DNA of 64,000 nucleotides from Clostridium sp. (GTDB lineage: Bacteria > Bacteroidota > Bacteroidia > Bacteroidales > Bacteroidaceae). The position numbers were made by a program, and so were the translations under genes. Numbering within the stretch: position 1 is the first letter of the stretch; each line of letters begins with the position of its first letter. Below the pieces are notes generated by a model. That model had not been told where the DNA came from, did no database searches, and was given only the letters and a program-made list of their open reading frames with translations. Location: contig JAMPGY010000007.1 of the NCBI GenBank assembly GCA_023663705.1, positions 31,919 through 95,918 on the forward strand, given 5' to 3'. Shown here piece by piece: positions 34,537 through 42,247 of this stretch.

Positions 34537-36303
34537 TCATTTTTCAGCACGCTGCTGCACCTCGTCCATCACCCGCAGGAAGTTGCCTCCCCATATCAGG
34601 CGCACCTGTTCGGGGCTGAATCCGTCGTCCAGCATGCGACGCGTCAGATTGACCAATTCGTTGGCAGCGGCACATCCGGGCACACCCCCATCTCCGTCGA
34701 AGTCCGTCCCGATGCCTACATGCTCCACTCCCATGACATCGATCATGTGGTGAAGATGCCGCATGATGTCATCGATCGACGCCCCGCCGTTCCGACGGAG
34801 AAATCCTTCGTAGAAAGTGACCTGTGCCACACCGCCCTGGGCGGCCAACGCACGCATCTGATCGTCGGTGAGATTGCGGGGCACATCGCAGAGCGAACGG
34901 ACCGAGGAGTGGGAGCAGACCACCGGAACGGCACTGCACCCGAGCACATCGTAAAAGGTGGTTTCGGCAGCATGAGAGAGGTCTATCATCAGCCCCAGAC
35001 GGTTCATCTCGGCCACCACCTCGCGCCCGAAGGCGCTGAGTCCGCCGTGCTCGCCCGCCCCACGGGCGGAATCGCAAATCTCATTGTCGCCGTTGTGGCA
35101 CAGCGTGACGTACACCACACCCTGCTGCCGGAAATGCTCCAGCAGGCTCAGGTCGCGGCCGATTGCATAACCGTTCTCAATGCCTTGCAGGATGGATTTG
35201 CGCCCCTCGGCGTGCAGGCGGAACACGTCGGCCGGACAGCAGGCCAGTCCCACACTTCCGGAGTTGTCGTCCACCATGCGGCGGATGCGCGACAATTGCA
35301 GGTCGGCGTATTCGCAGGCTTTCCGGTGTGCCTCGGCCGTCCGTTCCCGCTGCGGCAGATAGGCCACCATGATGCTGGCATTGAGCCCGCCCTCGTCCAT
35401 CTTGTGCAGATCCACCAACAGGCGGGGATCGCGCTGATCGATGCGGACACCCTGATCGAAAAACATGGGTGTGTCGCAATGACTGTCCAGGATGACGGAA
35501 CTGCGATGCAGGGCGCGGGCACGGGCAAATGAGGCGGACTCGGCCGTCAGCCAACGAAAGACGGGAAGCATGGATTCGTCTCCCTGCTCAATGAAGCATT
35601 CGGGATGCCACTGCACCCCCAGCACGGACTTGTGTTCGGACGATTCCACAGCCTCCACCACCCCGTCGGCCGCACGGGCACAAACCTGCAACAACGGACC
35701 AGCATCCTTCACAGACTGATGGTGGAAGGAGTTGACGGCAATGCGTCCCTCCGGAAACAAACGACGGAGGATGCCCTCGCCACACACCTCGACGGTGTGG
35801 GACGCCACTCCCCGTTGCAGACTTTGGTCGTGCTTCACGAACGGACCGGCGCCGGCCTGCGCCTCAATGTCCTGATAGAGCGTGCCGCCCAAGGCAGCCG
35901 TGAGCATCTGGATGCCACGGCAAATGCCCAGCATGGGCAACTGGCGGTCGTAGGCCAGGCGAATGAGCAGCAGTTCGGCCTTATCTCTGCGGGGATTGAT
36001 GGCATGAAGCTGAGGTATCGGCTCCTCACCCACAAACAGAGGATTCAGGTCGCCTCCGCCCGACAGGAGCAGACCGTCGATCCGCTCCAGCGTGTTGATC
36101 ATGACCTCACGATCCTCACAAGGGGGTATAATGAGGGGCACAGCTCCTGCCTGAACCAGCGAACGATAGTAGCCCTCGGCCAGTTCGCAACCCCTCTCAC
36201 CGAAATTACCGGTGACACCGATCACCGGTTTCCGTCGGAATAGCGGAAACGCGGCATGCCACTCGTCGTAGCATCCGCGCCAATCGAATTTATCCATATT
36301 CAT
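34537..36303 (-). CDS. Fused class I glutamine amidotransferase-like (C26) and membrane-dipeptidase-like (M19) peptidase
   Basis: 588 residues. Residues 25-255 are a gamma-glutamyl hydrolase/PuuD-like C26 domain with nucleophile Cys128 in GICRGIQM and the His233/Glu235 pair in QWHPE. Residues 268-588 are an M19 renal-dipeptidase domain with zinc ligands His275 and Asp277 in DSHCDTP, then DLSHAAE and GIGTDFDGDGG. There is no signal peptide, so it acts in the cytoplasm. A plausible job is sequential breakdown of gamma-glutamyl di/tripeptides such as glutathione, the first domain removing gamma-Glu and the second splitting the remaining dipeptide; this is an inference from domain chemistry. It follows the Lrp-type regulator after 32 bases. 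Confidence 0.9.
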   Translation of the reverse strand: MNMDKFDWRGCYDEWHAAFPLFRRKPVIGVTGNFGERGCELAEGYYRSLVQAGAVPLIIPPCEDREVMINTLERIDGLLLSGGGDLNPLFVGEEPIPQLHAINPRRDKAELLLIRLAYDRQLPMLGICRGIQMLTAALGGTLYQDIEAQAGAGPFVKHDQSLQRGVASHTVEVCGEGILRRLFPEGRIAVNSFHHQSVKDAGPLLQVCARAADGVVEAVESSEHKSVLGVQWHPECFIEQGDESMLPVFRWLTAESASFARARALHRSSVILDSHCDTPMFFDQGVRIDQRDPRLLVDLHKMDEGGLNASIMVAYLPQRERTAEAHRKACEYADLQLSRIRRMVDDNSGSVGLACCPADVFRLHAEGRKSILQGIENGYAIGRDLSLLEHFRQQGVVYVTLCHNGDNEICDSARGAGEHGGLSAFGREVVAEMNRLGLMIDLSHAAETTFYDVLGCSAVPVVCSHSSVRSLCDVPRNLTDDQMRALAAQGGVAQVTFYEGFLRRNGGASIDDIMRHLHHMIDVMGVEHVGIGTDFDGDGGVPGCAAANELVNLTRRMLDDGFSPEQVRLIWGGNFLRVMDEVQQRAEK

Positions 36304-36335
36304 TCCGGAATATCAGCCGTAGTCCGCACCTCCCG

Positions 36336-36803
36336 TCAATCGTTGTGAAGACCGATGGGAACTTCCTTCTTGATGCTCTGTTCGAGCGAGATGAGGGTCT
36401 CTGTGGCCGTCACGCCCGGAATTTCCTGCATCTTGCTGTTGAGCAGCTCCATCAGATGGGCATTGTCGCGGGCATACAGTTTGGTGAGCATGGTGTAGGG
36501 ACCGGTGGTGAAATGACATTCCACCACTTCGGGAATCTTCATCAGTTCCTCCACCACACGCTTGTACATGTTGCCCTTCTCAAGCTTCACGCCCACATAG
36601 GTGCAGGTGCTGTAGCCCAGACTCTTCGGATTGACGTGATAACCGGATCCGATGATGACGCCCATGTCTATCAAGCGCTGTACGCGCTGATGGATGGCCG
36701 CACGTGACACACCACACACCTCAGCCACGTCCTTAAACGGCGTGCGGGCATTGTTTGAAATGATCTCCAGAATCTTTTTGTCAAGACTATCTATTTTTTC
36801 CAT
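36336..36803 (-). CDS. Lrp/AsnC-family transcriptional regulator
   Basis: 155 residues. The N-terminal helix-turn-helix (DKKILEIISNNARTPFKDVAEVCGVSRAAIHQRVQRL) and C-terminal RAM ligand-binding domain (TTGPYTMLTKLYARDNAHL, GVTATETLISLE) are complete. Lrp-type proteins sense amino acids. It is the first gene of an operon with the C26-M19 fusion, the M28 peptidase and sufE, so it may control the uptake or breakdown of peptides in response to an amino acid such as cysteine or glutamate. The promoter -7 box TATATTTG is at 36841-36848. Confidence 0.92.
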   Translation of the reverse strand: MEKIDSLDKKILEIISNNARTPFKDVAEVCGVSRAAIHQRVQRLIDMGVIIGSGYHVNPKSLGYSTCTYVGVKLEKGNMYKRVVEELMKIPEVVECHFTTGPYTMLTKLYARDNAHLMELLNSKMQEIPGVTATETLISLEQSIKKEVPIGLHND

Positions 36804-36840
36804 ATCTTTTTGTTATACAGTGTTTGTTTGATACAATAAA

Positions 36841-36848
36841 CAAATATA
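36841..36848 (-). promoter_or_regulatory. -7 box of the lrp-peptidase-sufE operon
   Basis: TATATTTG on the reverse strand, 37 bases before the ATG at 36803. Confidence 0.55.
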
Positions 36849-36880
36849 GGCATTTTTTCAGCTACAGCACGCGAATTAAC

Positions 36881-36915
36881 AAAAAAAAGGCGCCGAAACG
36901 TTCGTTCGGCGCCTT
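36881..36915 (-). terminator. Terminator of the FKBP operon
   Basis: An 11-bp perfect stem (36887-36897 with 36905-36915) is followed on the reverse strand by eight T; it lies 18 bases past the last FKBP stop codon. Confidence 0.85.
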
Positions 36916-36933
36916 CCCCTGCGATTCGCTATG

Positions 36934-37842
36934 TTATTTTTCTATTTCCAGAAGTTCCACTGTGAATATCAAAGTGGAAAACGGTTTGATCTTACCGGCC
37001 TCACGGGCACCGTAACCCATCTCCTGCGGAATCACGATTTCCCACTTGGATCCCACGGGCATGTGAGTCAGTGCAGTGGTCCATCCCTTGATCACCTGGT
37101 TGCAGGCAAAGGAAGTGGGTTCCTTGCGGTCGTAACTGCTGTCGAACACCGTGCCGTCCACCAGTTTGCCTTCGTAGTTGACCTTCACCTTCGACTCGGC
37201 CGTGGGCATCTCGCCCGTGCCCTCGGTGAGCACCTTGTACATCACGCCGCCGTCGAGCGTCTTCACGCCCTTCTCCTTGGCATAGGTCTTCAGGTAGTCC
37301 AATCCGACCTGCTTGTTCTCGCCGTATTTACGCTCCATGTTGACAGACTGGTAGTACTCCATCTGCTTCTTCACCAAACTCTGAGCCGTGTCCATGGGCA
37401 TACCGGTGTCCTCGCCGGCAATGGCCATACGGAATGCCTTGACAAAGAGTTCTTCGTTGAGAGTCTTCACACTGTCGTTGTCGGCAATCTGTTTGTTGAT
37501 ATTCGGGATAATCTGGTTCAGCACCTGTGTGTGGATGTCGGCTCCCGCACAATAGGCGCGCATCTTCTTCACTTCCTCCGACTCGCTGTTGCCGGCATCG
37601 AAACCTTTCAGAAAGTCGGCCAGATAGGCCATGTCCACTCCCATGCGGGAAGACAGGTACTGCGTGAGTCCCTGCGTGTTGGCCATACCGAATGCATAAC
37701 TGAACGTGTCCACCGAACAGGTGTCCACCTTCTCGGCCACAGCCTTCTTTCCCTTACGGGTTTTCTGTTTGCCCTTGGCAAAGCCGCCCGAGCAGGCGAG
37801 CAGCATAGCCAAAGCGCATATCGTACCTTTCATTGCTTTCAT
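36934..37842 (-). CDS. FKBP-type peptidyl-prolyl isomerase (third of three), secreted
   Basis: 302 residues. A signal peptide or lipoprotein signal runs to about residue 22 (LLACSGGFAKG). It is followed by a basic patch, a Mip/FkpA-like helical dimerisation domain (about 45-185) and a C-terminal FKBP domain with VKVNYEGKLVDGTVFDSSYDR, VIKGWTTALTHMPVGSKWEIVIP and the YG-x4 loop. It assists folding of periplasmic and outer-membrane proteins. It starts 12 bases after the second FKBP gene, to which it is clearly paralogous. The ATG at 37842 is preferred; the codon before it is GTG. Confidence 0.92.
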   Translation of the reverse strand: MKAMKGTICALAMLLACSGGFAKGKQKTRKGKKAVAEKVDTCSVDTFSYAFGMANTQGLTQYLSSRMGVDMAYLADFLKGFDAGNSESEEVKKMRAYCAGADIHTQVLNQIIPNINKQIADNDSVKTLNEELFVKAFRMAIAGEDTGMPMDTAQSLVKKQMEYYQSVNMERKYGENKQVGLDYLKTYAKEKGVKTLDGGVMYKVLTEGTGEMPTAESKVKVNYEGKLVDGTVFDSSYDRKEPTSFACNQVIKGWTTALTHMPVGSKWEIVIPQEMGYGAREAGKIKPFSTLIFTVELLEIEK

Positions 37843-37854
37843 CACGGATAAGGA

Positions 37855-38724
37855 TTACTTCTCGATCTCGAGCAATTCCACCGTAAACGTCAGAGCCGAG
37901 AACGGTTTGATCTGACCTCTGTCAGCCTCGCCGTAAGCCTGCTCCTGCGGGATGTAGATGACCCACTTGGAACCAACGGGCATGTGGGTGAGGGCTGTGG
38001 TCCATCCCTTGATCACCTGATTGCAGGCGAATGTAGTGGGAGCCTCACGCTTGTAGCTGCTGTCGAACACCGTGCCGTCGATGAGCTTACCCTCGTAGTG
38101 TACCTTCACCTTGGATGTGTCGGCGGGAATCTCGCCCTTACCCTCGGTGAGCACTTCGTAGTAGATGCCGTCGCCCAACGTCTGAATGCCTTCCTTCTTG
38201 GCAATCTCGGCCATATACTTCTCGCCGGCAACTTTGTTCTCGCCATACTGCTTCTCCATCTTCTCGCGGCGCAGAGCCTCGTAGATGCGGTCGGCAATCT
38301 CGCGTGCTTCAGCCATGGTCATCACGTTGTCCTTGTTGCTGGCACCGTCCTTGAAACCGGCCATGAAGTTCTTCATGCTGATGGTGCGGGTCGAGTCTTC
38401 GCCAAACAGATCATTGTTGATGCCGGTCACCATCTGGTTGGCAATGCGCTGACCGATGTTGTAACCTACCATATAGGCTTTCTGCTTCTCGTCGTCGCCG
38501 GCATTGACACCCTCGGTCAGACCCTTGAAGAACTCGTCCATCATGGTGCTGTCCACACCTTCGCGCATGCGCAGATAGTCGGTCAGACCGTCTGTGTAAG
38601 ACACACCCAGCGCATAGCTCAGGGAGTCAACATCGCTCTTCAGGTCGGCCTTGGATGACGATGAATCACAAGCCGACATACCAAACATTGCAGCTACAGC
38701 TGCAAACAATACTGTCTTTTTCAT
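37855..38724 (-). CDS. FKBP-type peptidyl-prolyl isomerase lipoprotein (second of three)
   Basis: 289 residues. The lipobox FGMSAC gives Cys19 followed by DSSSSKAD. A helical Mip-like N-terminal domain spans about 30-170, and the C-terminal FKBP domain has VKVHYEGKLIDGTVFDSSY and VIKGWTTALTHMPVGSKWVIYIPQ. The C-terminal 110 residues are nearly identical in layout to the neighbouring downstream paralogue, indicating a tandem duplication. It is a periplasmic or outer-membrane folding helper. It lies 41 bases downstream of the first, smaller FKBP gene in the same operon. Confidence 0.93.
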   Translation of the reverse strand: MKKTVLFAAVAAMFGMSACDSSSSKADLKSDVDSLSYALGVSYTDGLTDYLRMREGVDSTMMDEFFKGLTEGVNAGDDEKQKAYMVGYNIGQRIANQMVTGINNDLFGEDSTRTISMKNFMAGFKDGASNKDNVMTMAEAREIADRIYEALRREKMEKQYGENKVAGEKYMAEIAKKEGIQTLGDGIYYEVLTEGKGEIPADTSKVKVHYEGKLIDGTVFDSSYKREAPTTFACNQVIKGWTTALTHMPVGSKWVIYIPQEQAYGEADRGQIKPFSALTFTVELLEIEK

Positions 38725-38765
38725 TTTTCAGAATGATTTTATTTTTGTCCTTTATTTCTTCCTTA

Positions 38766-39371
38766 TTATAATACCTTGATTAACTCCACGTCGAAGATGA
38801 GCGTGCTGTAGGGAGGAATGGATTGTCCCGCACCACGCTCGCCATAGCCCAGACGATAGGGGATAAAGAAACGGTACTTGGCGCCCTCCTTCATCAGCTG
38901 CACACCTTCGGTCCAACCGGCAATCACTCCGTTGAGGGGAAAGTCGGCGGGTTCGCCACGCTGCACACTGCTGTCGAAGAGCGTGCCGTCAATGAGCATA
39001 CCCTCGTAGTGGCAACGCACCTTGTCGGTAGCTTTCGGACTCTTGCCATCGCCCTCGCGAAGCACGATATATTGCAAACCGGAAGCAGTGGTCACCACTC
39101 CTTCCTTCGATGCGTTTTCCTTCAAATAAGCCTCTCCGGCCTCCTTGGCAGCCTTGCCCTTCTTCTCGTTCTCGACAGCCATGGCAGCCTCCTTCTTCTC
39201 AAAATATTCAGTCACCATCTTCTGTGCTTCAGAGTGAGACACAGCCAATTCCTTTCCGTCCAACACGTCCTGGACAGCCTGTGCAAAATCCGTAGCCGCG
39301 AAGTCTTCGATGCCCATACTCTTCAATTGCTGACCGATGCCCAGTCCGAGGGCGTAACTCAGTTTATTCAT
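38766..39371 (-). CDS. FKBP-type peptidyl-prolyl isomerase (first of three), FklB-like
   Basis: 201 residues starting MNKLSYALGLGIGQQL at 39371. An upstream in-frame start at 39425 is ruled out by the -7 box TAACTTTG at 39404-39411. It has no signal peptide and so is probably cytoplasmic, unlike its two neighbours. The FKBP domain has VRCHYEGMLIDGTLFDSSVQRGEPADFPLNGVI split over the active site, then GWTEGVQLMKEGAKYRFFIPYRLGYG. It is the leading gene of a three-isomerase operon ending at the terminator 36881-36915. Confidence 0.92.
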   Translation of the reverse strand: MNKLSYALGLGIGQQLKSMGIEDFAATDFAQAVQDVLDGKELAVSHSEAQKMVTEYFEKKEAAMAVENEKKGKAAKEAGEAYLKENASKEGVVTTASGLQYIVLREGDGKSPKATDKVRCHYEGMLIDGTLFDSSVQRGEPADFPLNGVIAGWTEGVQLMKEGAKYRFFIPYRLGYGERGAGQSIPPYSTLIFDVELIKVL

Positions 39372-39403
39372 TGTCTTTACTTTTATTTTTTCACTCAAAA
39401 GCG

Positions 39404-39411
39404 CAAAGTTA
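39404..39411 (-). promoter_or_regulatory. -7 box of the FKBP operon
   Basis: TAACTTTG on the reverse strand, 32 bases before the ATG at 39371. Confidence 0.55.
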
Positions 39412-39482
39412 ACGGTTTTATCCAACTCTTTGTCGTTTCGCTCGTTTATTTTTCCTAATTTTGAAGAGTTTTCGCAAACATT

Positions 39483-40181
39483 ATGAAAAAAATATTGGTA
39501 TTGACCGGTGCAGGCATGTCAGCCGAATGTGGGTTCAGCACCTTCAGAGACAACGACGGACTATGGAACCGCTACAGGGTGGAGGATGTGGCCACGCCCG
39601 AGGGGTTCCGGCGAGACCCTCGTCTGGTGCTCGACTTCTACAACGGACTGCGCCGACAATTGATTGACACAGAACCCTGTCGCGGGCACCGCTTGCTGGC
39701 CGAACTGGAACGGGACTACGAAGTGACCGTCGTGACCCAAAATGTGGATAACCTGCACGAACGGGCAGGCAGTTCACACGTGATCCATCTGCACGGCGAA
39801 CTGATGAAGGCCACCTCCAGCCGTCAACCGGACAATCCGCGCTATGTGCACACGTTGGATGCCGAAAATCCCGACATCCGTCCGGACGACCGGGCGGACG
39901 ACGGTAGTCAGCTTCGCCCGTTCATCGTGTGGTTCGGCGAGGCTGTCCCCTTAATGGAGGAAGCCATCACCCATGCGCTCAAGGCAGACGTATTCGTCAT
40001 CATCGGCACATCGCTCAACGTGTATCCCGCCGCCGGCCTCATCCGTTATATCCGTCCCCACACCCCCGTCTATATCATCGACCCAAAGCCTGTAAACCTG
40101 CCCGCTTCAACGCCTTGCACCCATCTGCAGCATGGAGCCTCCGAAGGCATGGCACAACTGCTTGGCCTGTTAAAAAAATAA
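39483..40181 (+). CDS. Sir2-family NAD-dependent deacylase lacking the zinc tetrad
   Basis: 232 residues. The Rossmann motif is GAGMSAECGFSTFRD (usual ESG is ECG), the catalytic region TQNVDNLHERAGSSHVIHLHG has QN-x-D and the catalytic His, and GTSLNVYPAAGL closes the NAD site. The expected zinc-binding C-x-x-C pairs are absent; that small domain reads TSSRQPDNPRYVHTLD. The acyl-specificity motif, Tyr-x-x-Arg in class III enzymes, reads FYNGLRRQ, with Leu in the Arg place by simple alignment. It is likely a lysine deacetylase/deacylase, with altered acyl preference. It is divergent from the FKBP operon. Confidence 0.88.
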   Translation: MKKILVLTGAGMSAECGFSTFRDNDGLWNRYRVEDVATPEGFRRDPRLVLDFYNGLRRQLIDTEPCRGHRLLAELERDYEVTVVTQNVDNLHERAGSSHVIHLHGELMKATSSRQPDNPRYVHTLDAENPDIRPDDRADDGSQLRPFIVWFGEAVPLMEEAITHALKADVFVIIGTSLNVYPAAGLIRYIRPHTPVYIIDPKPVNLPASTPCTHLQHGASEGMAQLLGLLKK

Positions 40182-40290
40182 AAGCATCTATTTCTTTGTA
40201 CGGGCATCTCGATTAAAATGCTTATACTTGCACACGAAAACGAAAAAAGAGAATACAAAACATTATTAACCAACTCAAAACATAAGAAAT

Positions 40291-40455
40291 ATGAAAAAGT
40301 ATATTTGCACCGTATGTCAGTGGGTATACGACCCCGAAGTGGGTGACCCCGAATCCGGCATCCAGCCGGGCACAGCCTTTGAAGACATCCCCGAAGATTG
40401 GGTTTGCCCCTTGTGCGGGGTAGGCAAGGATGATTTCGAAGCTTTGGAAGAATAA
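40291..40455 (+). CDS. Rubredoxin
   Basis: 54 residues: [19 protein letters not shown] at the start and [16 protein letters not shown] near the end. The two C-x-x-C pairs bind one iron, and the length is standard. It is a small electron carrier used by anaerobes in peroxide and superoxide defence and similar reactions. A likely -7 element TATACTTG lies at 40223-40230 and a strong terminator at 40482-40521, so the gene is probably monocistronic. It is shorter than a 60-residue cut-off but unmistakable. Confidence 0.97.
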   Translation: MKKYICTVCQWVYDPEVGDPESGIQPGTAFEDIPEDWVCPLCGVGKDDFEALEE

Positions 40456-40481
40456 GCACGCCTATCCGATTTATAGAAGCC

Positions 40482-40521
40482 GGCCGGCAGACATACCCTT
40501 GTCTGCCGGCCGTTCTTTTTT
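40482..40521 (+). terminator. Rubredoxin terminator
   Basis: A perfect 11-bp GC-rich stem (40482-40492 with 40501-40511) is followed by a TTCTTTTTT tract. Confidence 0.9.
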
Positions 40522-40549
40522 AGCTCACTTTCCTGCCCACTCCCCACTT

Positions 40550-40567
40550 TTCTGATTTATATCAGAA
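40550..40567. promoter_or_regulatory. Palindromic operator candidate upstream of xylBA
   Basis: TTCTGAT-TTAT-ATCAGAA is a perfect 7-bp inverted repeat with a 4-base centre. It ends 20 bases before the -7 box and so covers the -33 region, fitting a repressor or activator site for xylose control. Confidence 0.5.
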
Positions 40568-40587
40568 CTCTGTTCCGGAGCTTCGTT

Positions 40588-40595
40588 TATATTTG
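40588..40595 (+). promoter_or_regulatory. -7 box of xylBA
   Basis: TATATTTG, an exact match to TAnnTTTG, lies 61 bases before the xylB ATG. Confidence 0.6.
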
Positions 40596-40656
40596 CCAGC
40601 GCTAACGGGATTCGTGCCTCCCCGTTCGTAATTACAGAAAAAACTTTCACAACGAT

Positions 40657-42201
40657 ATGTATTTAATAGGATATGACATAGGCAGTTCGTCCGTCAAAAC
40701 GTGCATCGTGGACGCACAAAGCGGACAGACGGTGGGTAGCGCCTTCTACCCCAAACAGGAAGCACCCATACTGAGCCGAAAGGCAGGATGGGCCGAACAG
40801 AATCCCGAGGACTGGTGGAGCTATCTGAAACAGGCTACCGCCGAAGCCATGACCGCCGCAGCCGAACGAACAGGCCACACCACAGAGACACTGAAGAATG
40901 CTCTGGCTGCCATAGGCATCAGTTATCAGATGCACGGACTGGTGTGTGTGGACAGGGAACAACGGGTGTTGCGCCCGGCCATCATCTGGTGCGACTCACG
41001 GGCCGTTCCCTATGGCAAGCGCGCCTTCGAGACGCTCGGAGCGGACTTCTGTCTGTCGCATCTGCTCAACTCGCCCGGCAACTTCACCGCCAGCAAACTG
41101 GCCTGGGTGAAAGAAAACGAACCGGAAGTGTTTGAACGCATAGATAAGATTCTGCTACCGGGCGACTACATCGCCATGCGGCTCACCGGAACAGCCTGCA
41201 CCACCGTGTCGGGACTCTCCGAAGGTATGTTCTGGGACTTCCGCACCAACAGCGTATGCCACGAACTGATGGACTGCCTGGAACTGGACATGAGCCTCAT
41301 CCCCGACCTGCAACCCACCTTCGGCGAACAAGGATGCGTGACCGACCACGTGGCACAGGAACTGGGCATCAAAGCCGGCATACCCGTCACCTACCGAGCC
41401 GGAGACCAGCCCAACAATGCCCTTTCGCTCAATGTATTCAACCCGGGCGAGATTGCCTCCACCGCCGGAACATCGGGCGTGGTGTATGGCGTGAACGGGA
41501 CAACCAGTCATGATCCGCTCTCCCGAGTGAACACCTTTGCCCATGTCAACCACACCGCCGGCATGAACGGATACCGTTTCCCGGCCGATAATCTGATACG
41601 GACAGGCGTACTGCTCTGTATCAACGGAACCGGCATACTCAATTCGTGGATACGACGCAACGTAGCTACCGAAAAATGCTCCTACGAAGATCTCAACCGA
41701 TTGGCCGGAAGCGTACCCGTCGGCAGCGAGGGGGTGAGCATCATCCCCTTTGGCAACGGAGCCGAACGCGTGATGCAAAACCGTGAGACAGGCTGTTCCA
41801 TCCACGGCCTCAACTTCAACATCCACCGACGCGAGCACTTGATACGCGCCGCCCAGGAAGGCATTGTATTTGCCTTCAGGCAGGGCATTGACATCATGAG
41901 AGAGATGGGCATGAACGTAACCCGGATACATGCCGGACGAGCCAACATGTTCCTCAGTCCGATCTTCCGCGACACACTGGCCGGAGTGACCGGAGCCACC
42001 ATCGAACTCTACGAGACAGACGGAGCGGCCGGGGCAGCCCGAGGAGCGGGCATAGGTGCAGGCATCTACAGCGACAACCGCGAGGCATTCGCCACCCTGC
42101 AACGGCTGGCCGTGATTGAGCCCGACGAGAAACTCCGGCTACACTATCTGGCTGCCTACGAACAATGGACAGAAGCCCTGCACAAAGCAACGCAGCCTTG
42201 A
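40657..42201 (+). CDS. xylB: Xylulokinase (FGGY family)
   Basis: 514 residues. It phosphorylates D-xylulose to xylulose 5-phosphate with ATP. The N-terminal phosphate-1 loop is GYDIGSSSVKTCIVD, followed by ISYQMHGLVCVD, IIWCDSRA and the catalytic Asp in YRAGDQPNNAL. The second FGGY half includes a GTSGVVYGV segment and a C-terminal GAAGAARGAGIGAG loop. xylA follows after 46 bases, so the two encode the isomerase pathway into the pentose phosphate route. A palindrome at 40550-40567 precedes the promoter. No xylose transporter gene is adjacent, unlike the longer cluster in some Bacteroides. Confidence 0.94.
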   Translation: MYLIGYDIGSSSVKTCIVDAQSGQTVGSAFYPKQEAPILSRKAGWAEQNPEDWWSYLKQATAEAMTAAAERTGHTTETLKNALAAIGISYQMHGLVCVDREQRVLRPAIIWCDSRAVPYGKRAFETLGADFCLSHLLNSPGNFTASKLAWVKENEPEVFERIDKILLPGDYIAMRLTGTACTTVSGLSEGMFWDFRTNSVCHELMDCLELDMSLIPDLQPTFGEQGCVTDHVAQELGIKAGIPVTYRAGDQPNNALSLNVFNPGEIASTAGTSGVVYGVNGTTSHDPLSRVNTFAHVNHTAGMNGYRFPADNLIRTGVLLCINGTGILNSWIRRNVATEKCSYEDLNRLAGSVPVGSEGVSIIPFGNGAERVMQNRETGCSIHGLNFNIHRREHLIRAAQEGIVFAFRQGIDIMREMGMNVTRIHAGRANMFLSPIFRDTLAGVTGATIELYETDGAAGAARGAGIGAGIYSDNREAFATLQRLAVIEPDEKLRLHYLAAYEQWTEALHKATQP

Positions 42202-42247
42202 CACAACTATTCAACTAACATCACACATATAAAAACACTATCCAACC

